Program-made: the position numbers and the translations under genes
In this document: positions 24,375-37,110 of the stretch, one piece after another
Layout: every line of letters starts with the position of its first letter
Numbering within the stretch: position 1 is the first letter of the stretch
Notes under the pieces: generated by a model
Databases searched by the model: none
What the model saw: the letters and a program-made list of their open reading frames with translations, nothing else
Told to the model about the DNA's origin: nothing
From: Begonia masoniana
Lineage: Eukaryota; Streptophyta; Magnoliopsida; Cucurbitales; Begoniaceae
Reading direction: 5' to 3'
Assembly (NCBI GenBank): GCA_022432975.1
Contig: CM039502.1
Span: 77,341,719-77,405,718, forward strand
DNA: 64,000 bases

Positions 24375-27300
24375 ATGGCAGATCTTGTTAGCTGCGGGAA
24401 CGCCAATCGAGACATTCAGCAGGTCTCAAGTTCTTTCTATAATTCTCTTTTGGTGTTATCCTTTGCCAATGCTCTGATTTTCCCCGTCTCCATTTTTGTG
24501 TTTCTCTATCTTCCAAATTTCAATCACAAATTTGGATTTTGATGTGATAGTTTTTTTTTTTTGGAAATTATTTTAGTCTTTGTGGTTTTTATTTTATTGT
24601 TGCGATCCCCGTCGTTATCGAAAGGTTAGTAGTAAACGAAATTTAGACTGATTCTACCCTTGGATGGGTGTTAGTGTCGGAAGTAAGAATAGAGCCGAAC
24701 ATGAAAATTGTTCACCATTCTAGATATTAAAAGTTAAGCCAGTAGTTGATCAAGGACTGGATATTTGTGTTAAACATAGTCTATGACAATCCACCAGGTA
24801 CTTTACTACTTATGTTAAATTCTTTTCCGTTAGTTTTTATTCTACCCCACTGCATATGTGCCTATCTTTTACTTCTCGAAATTCTTTTATTGTTTCAACT
24901 TCCAATTTTCTGTCCTGGCTCCATGTTTTCCTCTTTTTCCCCCCATCAAAATACAACATTTTTATCTTGGTATGGTTGTAATTTTTTAGACTTAACAAGT
25001 AGATTCTACAGTGATATTTATTACTTGTGGACTTTTGAAGTTTGCGATCCAAATACTGTGTAGTGTATGGCGTACAAGAATTATCCTAATTATTTTCATT
25101 ATCTACCAAAAATTGTAAATGAGATGCTTTGTTCAAAATGTTCAAATTTTCTGTTAAATTTTGTATGCAGCTAAGATTCACCATGTGGGTATGAATCCTT
25201 TGTGGCATCTGTTATCAATATCTCTATTTTGGTAGACTTATGGAAATTCTGTCTTTTGCAGGCATTGATAACTTTGAAGAAAGGTAGTCAGCTACTCAAG
25301 TATGATCGTAATGGGAAGCCTAAGTTTTGTCCCTTTAAACTTTCTAGTGTGAGTCGGTCTTTTAAATCATTTCTTTGGGCTGAATTATTGACTCGTTTTT
25401 CTCAGTGGGGCTGCAGTTTGCTTCTTAAAATTAGCTTTTCCTTTCTATGAATGAAGATCAGCTTATTCTTTCTCCATCACATAATTAAATCAAGCATTCT
25501 GAAGCAATCCACTTTTTTTGTTAAAGATCTATGAAGTAGCAATTTTTGTGTTACTCTTAGATAAGACATTGCTCTGAGTTTTTATTTATTTATTCTTGTA
25601 TATCATCTAGGGTAAGGCATTTCCATTCTTCAGACTTGTTTTAATTTCTCATGCTGATTTATTCTTTTTTTTTTTTTTTTGGATTTAGGATGAGTCATCT
25701 CTGATCTGGATTTCAGGTGGTGGTGAAAAAATTCTGAAGCTTGCTTCTGTATATAGAATAATTCCTGGACAGCGAACTGTGAGATTTCTAGTGATAGTAT
25801 AATCTAAATAATTTGTTTCCATGACATTTTAAGCAAACTTATTTTTATTTGAAACTTATGCCTACTGTGCCTTTTGTTTCCTTTTAGGCTGTTTTTCAAC
25901 GATATTTGTGCCCTGAAAAGGATTATTTGTCCTTTTCTCTTATATACAACAATGGAAAGCGGTCCCTTGATTTGGTTGGTGAAGAACTAAATCTTCTCAT
26001 TTTCATGATTGAGTGCTCTTTCTTTCTTTTGAGTTGTGGTTACTGCAATATGTTACTGCCTCTCAGATTTGCAAGGATAAAGTTGAAGTAGAGGTTTGGA
26101 TTGCAGGGCTCCAAGCATTAATAACATCTGGTCAAGGTGGGCGTTCAAAAATTGATGGATGGAATGACGGAGGCCCATACCTCGATGTAAGTCTACATAT
26201 ACTTTTGGTGTGTTGTTTATCATGTTGCTTTCGTTAAACTATTGTTGTGATTTTAATTAACCAATCACACAAACTGTGAGAAATAATAAAGAAGAGTTAA
26301 AAGAAAAAATCAATAACACAAGGATTTACATGGTTCGGACCAAACCGTCATACGTTCACGACACAAGACTCCAGCAACGAAGTTTTATTCCAGAATCAAT
26401 GAATAGAAGTTTCCCACAATGTTGCAGCATCGCTTGCAACATTGCCTCCGAATACAAGAATCGCTCTCCGCTCTTCTACCAGAGTTTCACAAATCTCTCC
26501 TTGAATTCATTCCATTTTTTCCCTTGAGATCTTATTTATTCTTATCCTCCTATCAACCCTTTGATTAATCTATTTGAAATAGATTAATACAAAATTTAAA
26601 CTGGATAAAATAAACATAAAATCTAGATGCAAATTTAATTCAAATTTTTTTTGAATCAAACCAAATCAAAACGCTGAACCAATAATTAATAATCTCCTCC
26701 TTGGTTCTCGTTTTGAAGATCTTCATGTTGCTATCCAGAGCTCGTGCATCATCCTGTAAACCTCCATACCTGCCAAGTTTAAACAGAATTTAAACTTGAC
26801 AACCGGAAGAACTTTCATTCAGCTGCTCCTGAAGCATCATTTTCCATGCTTCTCTCAAACAAGTTTTTGTTTCCGGAGATGACTCCTTCTGAAGCACTAT
26901 TTACCATGTTTCCCTCGAACAAGTTTTTGTTCTCGAAGATGACTCCTCCGGAAGCATTATTTACCTTGTTTCTCTCGAACAAGTTTTCGTTCCCGAAGTT
27001 GACTTCTCCTGAAGCACTATCTATCATGCTTCTTTCGAACAAGTTTTTGTTCTCGAAGTTGACTCTTACTGAAGCACTATTTACCATGCTTTCAATGAAC
27101 AAATTTTGGTTTCCGGAGTTGACTCCCCTTAAAACACTATTTATCATGCTTCCATTGAACCAATTTTTGTCCCCGGAGGTGACTCCCTTTGAAGCACTAT
27201 TTTCCGTGCTTCCCTTTGAACCAATTTTCGTTCCCGAGTTGACTCCTCCTTGAAGCACAATTTACCATGCTTAATTGAACAAGTTTCTGTTCTCGGAGTC

Positions 27301-30300
27301 GACTCTTTCTTGGTTTCTGAGTCAAGGACCCATTGTTTACCGAAATCCTTCGCTGAAACAACCTTAACATTAGAAGAGTTATAACCATCCGAGACCATCG
27401 AAGCATCACCAGTCTCAGTCTTTTTCTCGGCTATCCTTCTCCCCGCTCGAAACAGTCTTTCTTGGAGTGTCCTTCTTTATTGCAAAAGAAGTACTTCTTG
27501 TGTTGCCTTGATTTCAACCTCGCCTTATTCTTCCTATCATTCTCGCTCGTGAATTCGTCAACTTCGAATCTCGCCATGAAAAGCAAAACAAACAATCCAT
27601 GTTTACCGCACCAATTGTTGTGATTTTAATTAACCAATCACACAAATCGCGAGAAATAATCAAGAAGAGTTAGAGAAGAAATCAAGAACACAAGGATTTA
27701 CGTGGTTCGGACCAAACCGTCTTATGTCCACGGCACAAGACTCCAGCAGTGAAGTTTTATTCGAGAATCAATGAATTGGTGTTTCCTGCAATAATGCAGT
27801 ATCGCGTGCAACATTGCCTACGAATACAAGAATCGTTCCCCGCTCTTCTAGCAGAGTCTCACAAATCTCTCCTTGAATTCTTTTTATTTTTTCCCTCAAT
27901 ATCTTATTTATTCTTATTTCTCTATCAACTCTCTAATTAATCTATTTGAAATAGATTAATACAAAATTTGAATACGATAAAATAATCATAAAATCTAGAT
28001 GCAAATCTAATTCAAAAAACTTTTGAATCAAACCAAATCAAAACGCTGAACCAATAATTAACATACACCAATGTTGAGCTACTCCAATGTGCAAGCACAT
28101 ATGATGTTTACTATTAAACAATTTCTCAGTTAATTTGATGAGGCTGTTGCTTTTTGCTTTGGAAATTGCATTTAGCTAATCATTGATGGAAAAGGCACTG
28201 ACTATATTGTTCTGCCAGCATACATCTCTGTCATTCGGTTGGGACATTATTTATTATCTTTGTCCATTTATTATATTTCTTCAGAAAATTTAATGCATTA
28301 CATTCTTTCACCCTTGCTTCCTGGCAGGAAGCAGAGTCAGCATGATTAAACTTTTCTTATTAAATTTTTCTAAGCGGCCTGCTTAGAATCTCAGTTTTGT
28401 GTATCTGACGAATGTCTATGAAAATTTTGAAATAGAAGTTGGCACTTGAATATGATGCACACTTCGTGCATCATATGTTCTTTGCTTGTACTAAATGTTT
28501 TTGGGTGTTTATCTAGTAGTACTATTTAAATGCTTCAAGTATTTCTTTTGAAATTTTAATCGACCAGTCTGGCGTTTTAAATTATGTTTTTTAGCTTTTC
28601 TTTCACATTTATATATATGTATATCACATGTTGGCTATTGATTACAGGAAAGCAGTGATATAACTTCAAACAGCCCAAGTGACTGTTTAAATAGTGTCAA
28701 TAGAGATATTAGCTCTCCTGAAGCCTGTGCCAATTTCAACCCAAATAAATCTCCTAAGAGTACTAATCCTGAGAATTCTTTGCTTTCTGAAAGGTCATAT
28801 GCAGTTTCAAACCAGACAAATATGCAAGGAAAAGGATCCAGTTCAGATGCCTTTCGAGCTAGTTTTTCAAGTGCTCCAAGCACATCTAGTCATGGTTCTG
28901 TGCCAGATGAATATGAGGCTCTAGGGGATGTATACATATGGGGAGAGGTTATTAATGATAATGTTGGGAAGTTTGCAGGGGAAAAAAATTCTAATTGTGT
29001 GGGCCTAAGGACTGACGTACTTCTCCCCAGGCTGTTAGAATCAAATGTTGTTTTAGATGTAGTTCATATAGCTTGTGGAGTCAGGCATGCCGCCATAGTC
29101 ACTAGGCAAGGAGACGCTTTCACATGGGGCGAGGAATCTGGTGGAAGGCTTGGGCATGGTGTTAGGAAGGATTACATTCAACCTCATCTAGTTGAATCTT
29201 TAGCAGCTACTAATGTTTATTCTGTCGCATGTGGGGAGTTTCATTCTTGTGCTGTTACAATGGATGGGGAACTTTACACATGGGGAGATGGTACTCACAA
29301 TGCTGGGCTTCTCGGCCATGGCACTGATGTGAGCCATTGGATGCCGAAGCGTGTTGCAGGCCCTCTTGAGGGGCTTCTGGTCGCTTCAGTGGCATGTGGC
29401 ACATGGCACACAGCTTTGGTGACATCGATGGGACAGCTTTTCACATTTGGCGATGGTACTTTCGGGGTGTTGGGCCATGGAGATAGAGAAAGTGTTTCAT
29501 GTCCAAGAGAAGTCGAGTCTTTATCGGGGCTGAGAACAATTGCAGTCGCATGTGGAGTGTGGCATACAGCTGCAGCAGCAGAAGTTATTGTGACACACTC
29601 TAGGACAAGTGTTTCATCAGGTAAACTATTCACATGGGGCGATGGAGATAAAAATCGATTAGGACAGGGTGATAAGGACCCTCGGCTAAAGCCTACATGT
29701 GTACCTGCATTAATCGATTACAACTTTCGTAAAATCTCTTGTGGGCATAGTTTAACAGTTGGCTTGACCATATCTGGGCAAGTGTTCACTCTGGGGAGTC
29801 CTGTATACGGTCAACTTGGGAATCCACAGGCTGATGGAAAGCTACCATGCTTGGTAGGAGATGAGCTTTTTGGGGAGGCCATTGAGGAAGTGACGTGTGG
29901 GGCTTACCATGTGGCAGTACTAACTTCCAAAAATGAGGTTTATACTTGGGGAAAGGGTGCAAATGGGAGGTTGGGCCATGGAGATGTTGAAGATCGAAAA
30001 GCTCCAACTCTAGTGGTGGCCTTGAAGGATAGGCATGCAAAACATATTGCTTGTGGGTCAAACTACACGACTGCAATTTGTCTTCATAAATGGGTATCAG
30101 GGGCTGAGCAGGCACAATGCTCTGCTTGCAGACAAGCTTTTGGTTTTGCACGAAAGAGGCACAACTGCTATAACTGTGGCCTTGTCCACTGCCATTCATG
30201 CAGTTCCAAAAAAGCCCACAGTGCTGCTCTAGCTTCTAACCCAAGCAAACTGAATCGAGTGTGTGATTCTTGTTATTCTAAATTGATCAAAGTGTCTGAT

Positions 30301-31501
30301 ACTAATATTAATAATAGGAGAGGTGCTATACCTCTCCTCTCTGGTGAAAACAAAGACAGGTTAGAAAAGGGTGAGATAAGATTGTCGAAGTCTGTGCCTT
30401 CTAACATGGAGTTAATCGAGCTATTAGATAATAAAGCAGCCAAACATGGACGGAAGGCTGATACCTCCTCCCTTGGCAGCAGCTATCAAGCACCTTCCAT
30501 ATTGCAGCTTAATGAAGCTGTTTTGGCAACTTCTATTGAGTTTCGACGACCAGCTTTGAAAATTATGACTTAGAGAGCATGAGAGTAGTACATCTTCCAA
30601 ATGGTTCAGATCTGAATGGCACTCATCATTCAGATGCAATTAGAGAACGATATTCAAGATCTGATTCTCTTACTTCCATTTCCTTGGCTTCTCCGAGAAC
30701 AAGTGACGCTGCCTATGTCTCTGCCTCTGTAAAGGGATCTCAAGGTCAAGCTCATTCGTCTCAGGAAGAACCTGGCACTGAAACTACCTGGCAGGAGGAG
30801 CATGCCAAATTTAGGCTGTCAAATGGTGGTCGTGGAGGTCCTCTGAGTAATGGTAGTGTGTCAGAGGCTGTTGATGAAAACAAAGAACGATCCAATAATG
30901 CTGATTTAGCTGCCAATTCAAATCAAGTAGAGGCAGAATGGATTGAACAATACGAACCTGGTGTATATATTACTCTTGAGGCACTGCGTGATGGAACGAG
31001 AGATCTTAAGCGAGTGCGCTTCAGGTAATTTGGCCTACTCTTTCCTTGAAATCTTACTACATTTGTTCTCATTTCTCTGCATGTGATTTTCAATTGGAAA
31101 GAAGCAAAATGATCATTTCATTGAGCATAGGCATCGACATCTAGATCGTCGATAATTAGAAAATCTGGTTTTGTTTTTGTTGAACTCTTTGAATAGACTC
31201 CTACCCTTTTTTATGAGAACTGCATGTAAATGGATGTGTTTCTGGCTACAAAAAGCTGACAACATAAATATTGATTGATATTACATAAAGATTGGTTATT
31301 TGGCTATCAAATTAACGACTTAAATGCATGTGTAGCCGGAGAAGATTTGGAGAGAATCAAGCCGAGAATTGGTGGTCAGAAAACCGAAAAAGGGTGTACG
31401 AGAAGTACAATATCCATGGGTTAGACAAGTCCTCAGTTTCTAGGCAGCATGCACGAAGATCAGATAGGCCCACCTCGCCTTCTTCTTCTATACCAACATA
31501 A
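24375..31501 (+). CDS. PRAF-type protein (PH, RCC1 repeats, FYVE, BRX), internally deleted with premature stop
   Basis: Exons by eye, all phase 0 until the break: 24375-24422, 25262-25348, 25689-25778, 25888-25974, 26067-26186, 28648-31024, 31336-31501. Exons 1-5 encode a PH domain ([20 protein letters not shown] to [13 protein letters not shown]). Exon 6 gives about seven RCC1 blades ([49 protein letters not shown]). A FYVE zinc finger with [20 protein letters not shown] follows. Plant PRAFs then carry a long linker and coiled coil before a BRX domain. Here the sequence jumps from IEFRRPALK to the post-coiled-coil block [11 protein letters not shown] in another frame, giving TAG at 30571-30573 (about 640 codons into exon 6). 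The BRX domain ([37 protein letters not shown]) remains intact downstream but out of frame. Family role: phosphoinositide-binding, RCC1-containing membrane-trafficking proteins. The gene is either a recent pseudogene, makes a truncated product of about 785 residues, or the assembly is locally wrong. Confidence 0.85.
26243..28063 (-). mobile_element. E5: small non-autonomous copia-derived LTR element in PRAF intron 5
   Basis: Direct repeats of about 450 bp (26243-26691 and 27616-28063) start TGTTAATTATTGG and end AATCACAACA on the minus strand. They enclose 924 bp. A purine tract (AAGGAGGAGAT on the minus strand) adjoins the 3' LTR. The sequence after the 5' LTR (TTGGTGCGGTAAACATG) resembles a primer site. 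The interior opens with a miniature gag (27577 downward): [14 protein letters not shown] fused directly to a nucleocapsid-like [17 protein letters not shown] protease-start-like QWVLDSE follows, and then a minisatellite replaces the rest of pol. LTRs differ at many positions, so it is older than E1 and E2. No clear target-site duplication remains. It lies wholly inside the intron, opposite to the host gene, and leaves the splice sites intact. Confidence 0.8.
26815..27300 (-). repeat. Minisatellite (about 60-bp unit) inside E5
   Basis: About eight diverged units of roughly 57-60 bp, each with a variant of GAAGCACTATTTACCATGCT followed by an AACAAGTTTTTGTTC-type block. The period is near a multiple of three, so open frames appear on both strands (minus-strand repeats of the type NENLFERSMV); I do not regard them as genes. 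Confidence 0.8.
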
Positions 31502-32067
31502 GGAGATGGATGTAAGTCCTTCCATTTAAAATTATGACTCTGGTTTGAGGCCAAGATACTGATGGACAGCCAAGCCTACATCTTTTTGTGATGTTGATCC
31601 CACCTTTTTTCTTTTTCTTTAATTTTTTTCCTTCAAATAGTAAATGGGTTGATTTGCCCTTCACATGCATGTCTTATTTGTAGTTATGTGCATGTTTGTC
31701 AATATAAGCTTTTGCCTAATTTCTACGTCTTTAAAGTTAAATCCTGGGTAAATTTTAAACCCAGATTGGCTCAGTTTTAAAGTAGTTTTTCTTACCAAAC
31801 CAGTTGATCCAATGCAAATTAATAACACTGAATTCATAATCATACATTATAATCTGCATAAGTAAATTATAAACAAATAGCGACGTGCATTTTCATCGAT
31901 CCCTGTATCGGTTTTATACAATTTAATAAACGTTTTTTTCTTTTTTCAGTTCGTCGTCTTCTTTGAACGGAAGGTCAGTCTGTAACCTTGACGTCAACTG
32001 CAATAGTCAGTTTGAATTTCATAATTTGCCCTGTGGTATGACCTTGACTTTGCAAATTTGACTTTAC
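31502..32067. other. Intergenic: PRAF 3' UTR and lectin-gene promoter
   Basis: Only about 570 bp separate the PRAF stop from the open start of the split lectin gene. T-rich tracts lie at 31600-31630 and 31940. No other feature is seen. Confidence 0.5.
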
Positions 32068-32221
32068 ATGGTCGTTTCTTTGAGTTTCGTTCCCTTCATA
32101 TTGCTGACAGAAATCCAGAGGAAGAAGAATAGCTCGAGATTGTTGAAAACGGTTTCTGCACTGTTCCTGCTTCTTCTTGTACTTCTTTCGTCCTCCTTGT
32201 TCGTAGCTTCTTATGCCCAGC
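32068..32221 (+). pseudogene. G-type lectin gene, N-terminal (signal-peptide) fragment
   Basis: A frame open from ATG 32068 encodes a Leu/Ser-rich hydrophobic run (VSALFLLLLVLLSSSLFV) ending ASYA. This is a typical cleaved signal peptide for a secreted or membrane lectin; the true initiator may be a later, lost codon. The frame ends exactly where E3 begins. The last bases (CCAGC) pair with CCATC after E3 at 60956-60960. Taking one copy of the duplication, the frame runs from this signal peptide straight into the lectin domain located 28.7 kb away. Confidence 0.75.
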
Positions 32222-33457
32222 TGTAAATGTAAATATATTGTAATTATGTTGGCATTGATTTTTTGACAAATTATATTTATGGAGATAATATTTTATTCTA
32301 CTATTTTTCAAAGTGATAGTTTCTTTTTTGGCAATCAAGAAATATTATATTCAGATTATTGGATAGATACATATTAAAGATCATGAAGATTCTGTGGAAG
32401 AGAAAAATAAGAAAACGTAAATATTAGAAAATTGTTGAAAAATCTAAAGGCACTTGCTTTTTGGAAAACTTTGTTTTGATAAACCGATTTGATAGAGATT
32501 TGCTGAAATCTATTAGGCTTCGAGATCACATGATTAATGAGATGCTTTATTAAGTTTTTGGATCTATATCTAAGTTGTTGGAGGAACTTTCATAAAATGT
32601 CACACGTGGTGTCATGCAATCAATTTGTTGAGATTTGGTTTCCTTATTCCTTGCGGAGTTAATTCTGTTTTGGTAACTGAATTAAATCGAAGATATGGTT
32701 GTTACCTATCATATTTAAGCCTTCGTTTTTCTGAAGAAGGTACGAGGGATTTTTGAATTTCACGAGAGAAGATTTCTTCACTTTGCGAGCCGTCGCTTTT
32801 TCTTTCTTTCCATACGCTTTTGCGTATGAGTGTGTGTTCATTCAGTTCGTGAATGATTGTTTTACACACTCTTCTTATGCTGTGAATTTCATTGATTATC
32901 GGAGTGTGTTGAGTTATTGCGTCTGAAGAGAACGCCATGGTGTTACAGACGGTGTCGCAGGAGACAATCTTCTTTGTTCTTCATTAAATCTCAGTCTCAG
33001 GAGCAGGCTGCATTTGAACTCGGGAGGAGTTCTATTTATTGACAAGGGAAGCTTGTCTTTTTTATCGTGAGCAAAGGGATCTTGCTATAACACGAATTTC
33101 GGGAGGAGTTATTTACAACAAGGTGATCTTGTTGCTTTCTAGATCTCGGGAGAGATAGATCTTAAGTCGAGGGGAGCTCGCAAAAACAATTTCATTAGGG
33201 AAGTTAGGAAGAGGCGGCGACAAAGATAAGATGGAGTCTTTATTTATATAAGTCCGATTGTCTTGTAACTTTGTGAACTCGTTGAAATGTTTTTATATTT
33301 GGGCGTGGCCCCGCAGACGTAGGCTGGTTGCTGAACTGCGTTACCAACCTCCTGTCTCATTTATTTCCGTATATTTATATTGTCTATCATTGCATTAATT
33401 GTCGATGTCACACGTAACACCTTTGTGTGACATCGCATAACTGGTCTTAATCTTTCA
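32222..33457 (+). repeat. E3 5' LTR
   Basis: It begins TGTAAATGTAAATA and ends AATCTTTCA, two bases before the primer-binding site. It contains a perfect 10-bp inverted pair GATGTCACAC...GTGTGACATC at 33404-33434 and the element's GTGTCAC words at about 32599-32616 and 32951. Confidence 0.85.
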
Positions 33458-33459
33458 AT

Positions 33460-33471
33460 TGGTATCAGAGC
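33460..33471 (+). other. E3 primer-binding site (tRNA-iMet type)
   Basis: TGGTATCAGAGC, two bases after the LTR end. Confidence 0.93.
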
Positions 33472-33872
33472 GGGTCGTTTCTGTTTCTTAAGCGGGATCC
33501 GCGGGACAAGATCTTAGTTCGTGTGCAATGGACTCTATGAAGGAAGGAGGTTCTACAATGCGTCCACCGTTATTGGATGGAAGTAATTATGCTAATTGGA
33601 AGGCGAGGATAAGAGCTTTTATTAAAGCTATTGATGAGAAGGTTTGAAGATCTATTTTGATTGGATGGAATCCTCCTATGAATACTGATGCAGATGGTGT
33701 CACTTCTCCCAAGTCGGAAGAAAATTGGTCGGTAAATGAGGATGCCTTGGCAAATAGTAATTCAAAAGCTCTCAATGCTATCTTCAATGGCGTTGATCTT
33801 ATTTAGTTCAGACTCATCTCTACATGTGAATCTGCAAAAAGGGCTGAGAAATTCTTCAAACTACATATGAAG

Positions 33873-36800
33873 TGTAACACCTGGAAAATTTTCCTTGATG
33901 TACGTAGCCCTTAGATTAGATGTTTGTGGGAGCTTAACATTAATTGTATAGTTTATTAAGCCATTGAATGGAAAGTGGAAATTAGAAAGCAAGAAGTAAA
34001 ATAGTGTTGTTTATTGAGTCAATAAGGAAGGGTTTTAGTAATTAAGAAAGAAAATGAATTAAAAGTGAAGAAAAGGATTTGAAGGAGGATGAAATGATAT
34101 CCTTCACGTTGGCTTGTGGTGTGAAGAAGAAAGGTGTGATTAAATTAAAATTTAATCTTTGGTGGGAAGTAGTCAAAAAGAAGGATAAGTTTGAAAAGTC
34201 AAATTAACCAAAAAGGAAAATGAAGTGTGAAGGAGCCAAAGCACTTCCACGTTGAAAGCAAAATGAAGAAGTAAAAGTGTTGAAGAATCAAAAGTGATGG
34301 TTGAAAAGTCAAAGGAAGATTTAACTAAAAAAAACAAAAAAGAGAGAGAATATTTGAAAAGTCAAAAAGAAGAAAAGTGGAGAAAAAGTGATGTTTATAC
34401 GTTGGTTTTGTGAAGAGAAAAGGGGAGGGTTAGTTGTATAAAAATAAGAAAATTTGTGGAGAAAAATTAAAAGAAGAAGAAATGGTTTATTTAAAGTAGG
34501 AGAAAAGAGTTAAAAACCCTCATCTTCTTCCTTTTCTATCGACGGTTTGCAGCCACCATTGGAGCTTCTCCACTTCTATATTTCAACGATTTTTCAAGGT
34601 TTTTAAGGTATGTTTTACATGGGTTTTGTGGATAATACATTTAGTTGTTGGTTTTTAGTGGTTTTAGGGTATTTTGGTGAGATTTTGTTAGGGTTTGGAA
34701 ACCCTAGGTGAGGAGCTACGAATTTCCTCTTTTATTGCTGGTTTTTCTTTATGCTTTTGATGTTTTAAATGTTAAAGGGATTAGTTTAGGTTGTTTTTAG
34801 AGTTAAATTGGAGATTTGGGGAAAGTTATACAAAAACCGGTTTTTAAAATATTGGAGGCCGGTTCTGTTTTCTGGAATTCGGGTTCGCCATTGAACTTAT
34901 TTGGTTAATTTAAGTGTTTTAATGTATAATAGACGTGTAGATGTTTCCGAATTGGGGTGGCACGTCGAAATCCGTTGAAAAACGAGGGAGTTATGGCCGT
35001 TTGAAGTTGGACGTTGTAATTTTGGGTGAAAATCGGGTTTTGTGGTTTTAGGGGGAATTGTTGTTTAGTTTTGGTTTTAGAATCCTTTTTAGGATCCTTT
35101 AGAAATTTATGAGTGAATTGCTAAGTTATTTTCTATAATTGATAGGTTATCGGACGAGTGAATTGATCGATTGAAGTTTGATGATGAAAAGTGTGGGTAA
35201 TTTCGGGTTTGTTGTACATTTTGGTAAAATTTGTCCTTAGTTTTATCTTAGGCTATCTTAGGCAAGTCTTTGGAATTCTTAGAGTGTGCTAAGTTGTTTT
35301 CCTTATATTGTTAGGTTAACGAGAGAACAATTCGACCGACCGAGCTTTTAGTTACGAGCACGCGCAAGGAATCCAGGTAAGTAGTGGATGTATATGGTTT
35401 TGCCTTCGGGCCTACACCATGGAACGGTAGGGAATTGTTTGTTTGGTTGTTTTGTTTTGTCTTGTGTTGTGCATCGTATGTGACATGCATCATGTTTTTT
35501 AAACTACGAAATATGTGTTTTGAGCATCATGTGCAGTTTGTGAAAGTGAAATTGAGGCAATGTGAATTGTGTGAGTCACCTCGTCGCGAATTAGAGTCTG
35601 AAAGAATGACAGTTTGGGAGGTGTCTGGTTGAGTCATCTCGTCGCGAATTAGTGTCTGAAAGAATGACAGTTCGGGAGGTGTCTGGTTGAGTCACCTCGT
35701 CGCGAATTAGTGTCTGAAAGAATGACAGTTCGGGAGGTGTCTGGTTGAGTCACCTCGTCGCGAATTAGTGTCTGAAAGAATGACAGTTCGGGAGGTGTCT
35801 GGTTGAGTCACCTCGTCGCGAATTAGTGTCTGAAAGAATGACAGTTCGGGAGGTGTCTGGTTGAGTCACCTCGTCGCGAATTAGTGTCTGAAAGAATGAC
35901 AGTTCGGGAGGTGTCTGGTTGAGTCACCTCGTCGCGAATTAGTGTCTGAAAGAATGACAGTTCGGGAGGTGTCTGGTTGAGTCACCTCGTCGCGAATTAG
36001 TGTCTGAAAGAATGACAGTTCGGGAGGTGTCTGGTTGAGTCACCTCGTCGCGAATTAGTGTCTGAAAGAATGACAGTTCGGGAGGTGTCTGGTTGAGTCA
36101 CCTCGTCGCGAATTAGTGTCTGAAAGAATCGTCGCGAATTAGTGTCTGAAAGAATGACAGTTCGGGAGGTGTCTGGTTGAGTCACCTCGTCGCGAATTAG
36201 TGTATGAAAGAATGACAATTCGAGAGGTGTCTGGTTGAGTCACCTCGTCGCGAATTAGTGTCTGAAAGAATGACAGTTCAGGAGGTGTCTGGTTGAGTCA
36301 CCTTGTCGCGAATTAGTGTCTGAAAGAATGACAGTTCGGGAAGTGTCTACCAGTGAGTTGATAATGAACGAGGTTCATTGATCGACGTGGGAGAAAATCA
36401 TGTATGGCCGTTCCGTGTGTGAACACGATGTATGCCTCGGATCTGGCTCTGAGCGGTTAACGCGTGACCATCTTGTTAGGATAGGTATCCGCTTGACGCA
36501 CAAGTGAAAGTGACGAGTAATGAAACGAGAACGAGTTGAACACAACCGAGAGTTAGAAACCGCATGAATTAGGGTTGTGTGTGAGGGTTGTTTGTGTAGT
36601 GTGCATTGTGTTTTCGTATGCATTATTCCCTACTTACTAAGCATTAGGCTTACGTTTTGTGTTCCGTGGTGTAGGTGTTGACAGGAGTACAGGTGAGGGC
36701 TTTAAGGAAAGCTAGGGTTGAGACGCAGTCGTTGATGTACGTTGTATGCCGGTGCAGGCAGTTTTTAGGGCGTCTCGACCATGATCTTCGGGGAGAGTGA

Positions 36801-37110
36801 AGGATTGGTATTTTGATGTAAATAAGTAGTTTAGTTTGGACTTTGTTTTGTATAAGGGATAATGGTTTTATAACTTTAGTAAATATTGTTTTGGGTATGT
36901 TTTACAAACTGTTAGATTTTCAGGTTTTGGGTTTTTAGTAATTTAGTCGTTATGTTGCTTGATTTTTTATTAAAGCAAACGACGTCTGTTTTTAACGATT
37001 TTTGTGTTTTCGCTGAAAAGTTATAGTCGAAAATTATTTTAAAGTCGTTTAAACGCGGTATGAGTTAGCAAAGTAGCGCACCGAGCCGGAGTAGGTTCGG
37101 GGGCGTTACA
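33873..37110 (+). mobile_element. Solo LTR A (gypsy-type) inside E3 gag
   Basis: It begins TGTAACACCTGG and ends GGGGGCGTTACA, flanked by TGAAG at 33868-33872 and 37111-37115, so a 3,238-bp LTR unit is precisely bounded. No internal coding region is present. The long LTR with TGTAACACC/GGCGTTACA ends and a GGTAAGTAGTGG...GGGCCTACACCATGG block near 35370-35420 is typical of long-LTR Ty3/gypsy families; the superfamily is inferred. It formed presumably by LTR-LTR recombination of a full element. Confidence 0.9.
35573..36350 (+). repeat. 58-bp minisatellite in solo LTR A
   Basis: About 13 units of 58 bp, each starting GAGTCACCTCGTCGCGAATT, nearly identical over the central units. One unit is truncated at about 36129, where the array restarts early. 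Outer units carry a few substitutions. The minus-strand frame across it (repeats of DEVTQPDTSRTV) is a by-product. Confidence 0.93.

Noticed and set aside
26846..27253. Plus-strand 135-residue repeat frame in PRAF intron 5
   Set aside because: Translation of the E5 minisatellite; the period near 60 bp keeps frames open on both strands.
26238..28068. Target-site duplication for E5
   Set aside because: The flanking pentamers (ACTAT, TACAC) do not match; the element is old enough for the duplication to be lost.
29295..30199. Minus-strand frames within the PRAF main exon
   Set aside because: Antisense shadows of the RCC1/FYVE coding sequence with no domain of their own.
33460..33471. tRNA gene at TGGTATCAGAGC (also at 20708 and 49806)
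   Set aside because: Only the 12-13 bases complementary to the tRNA 3' end are present, in primer-binding-site position; no cloverleaf.
35997..36218. Minus-strand 73-residue repeat protein
   Set aside because: Translation of the 58-bp minisatellite in a solo LTR.
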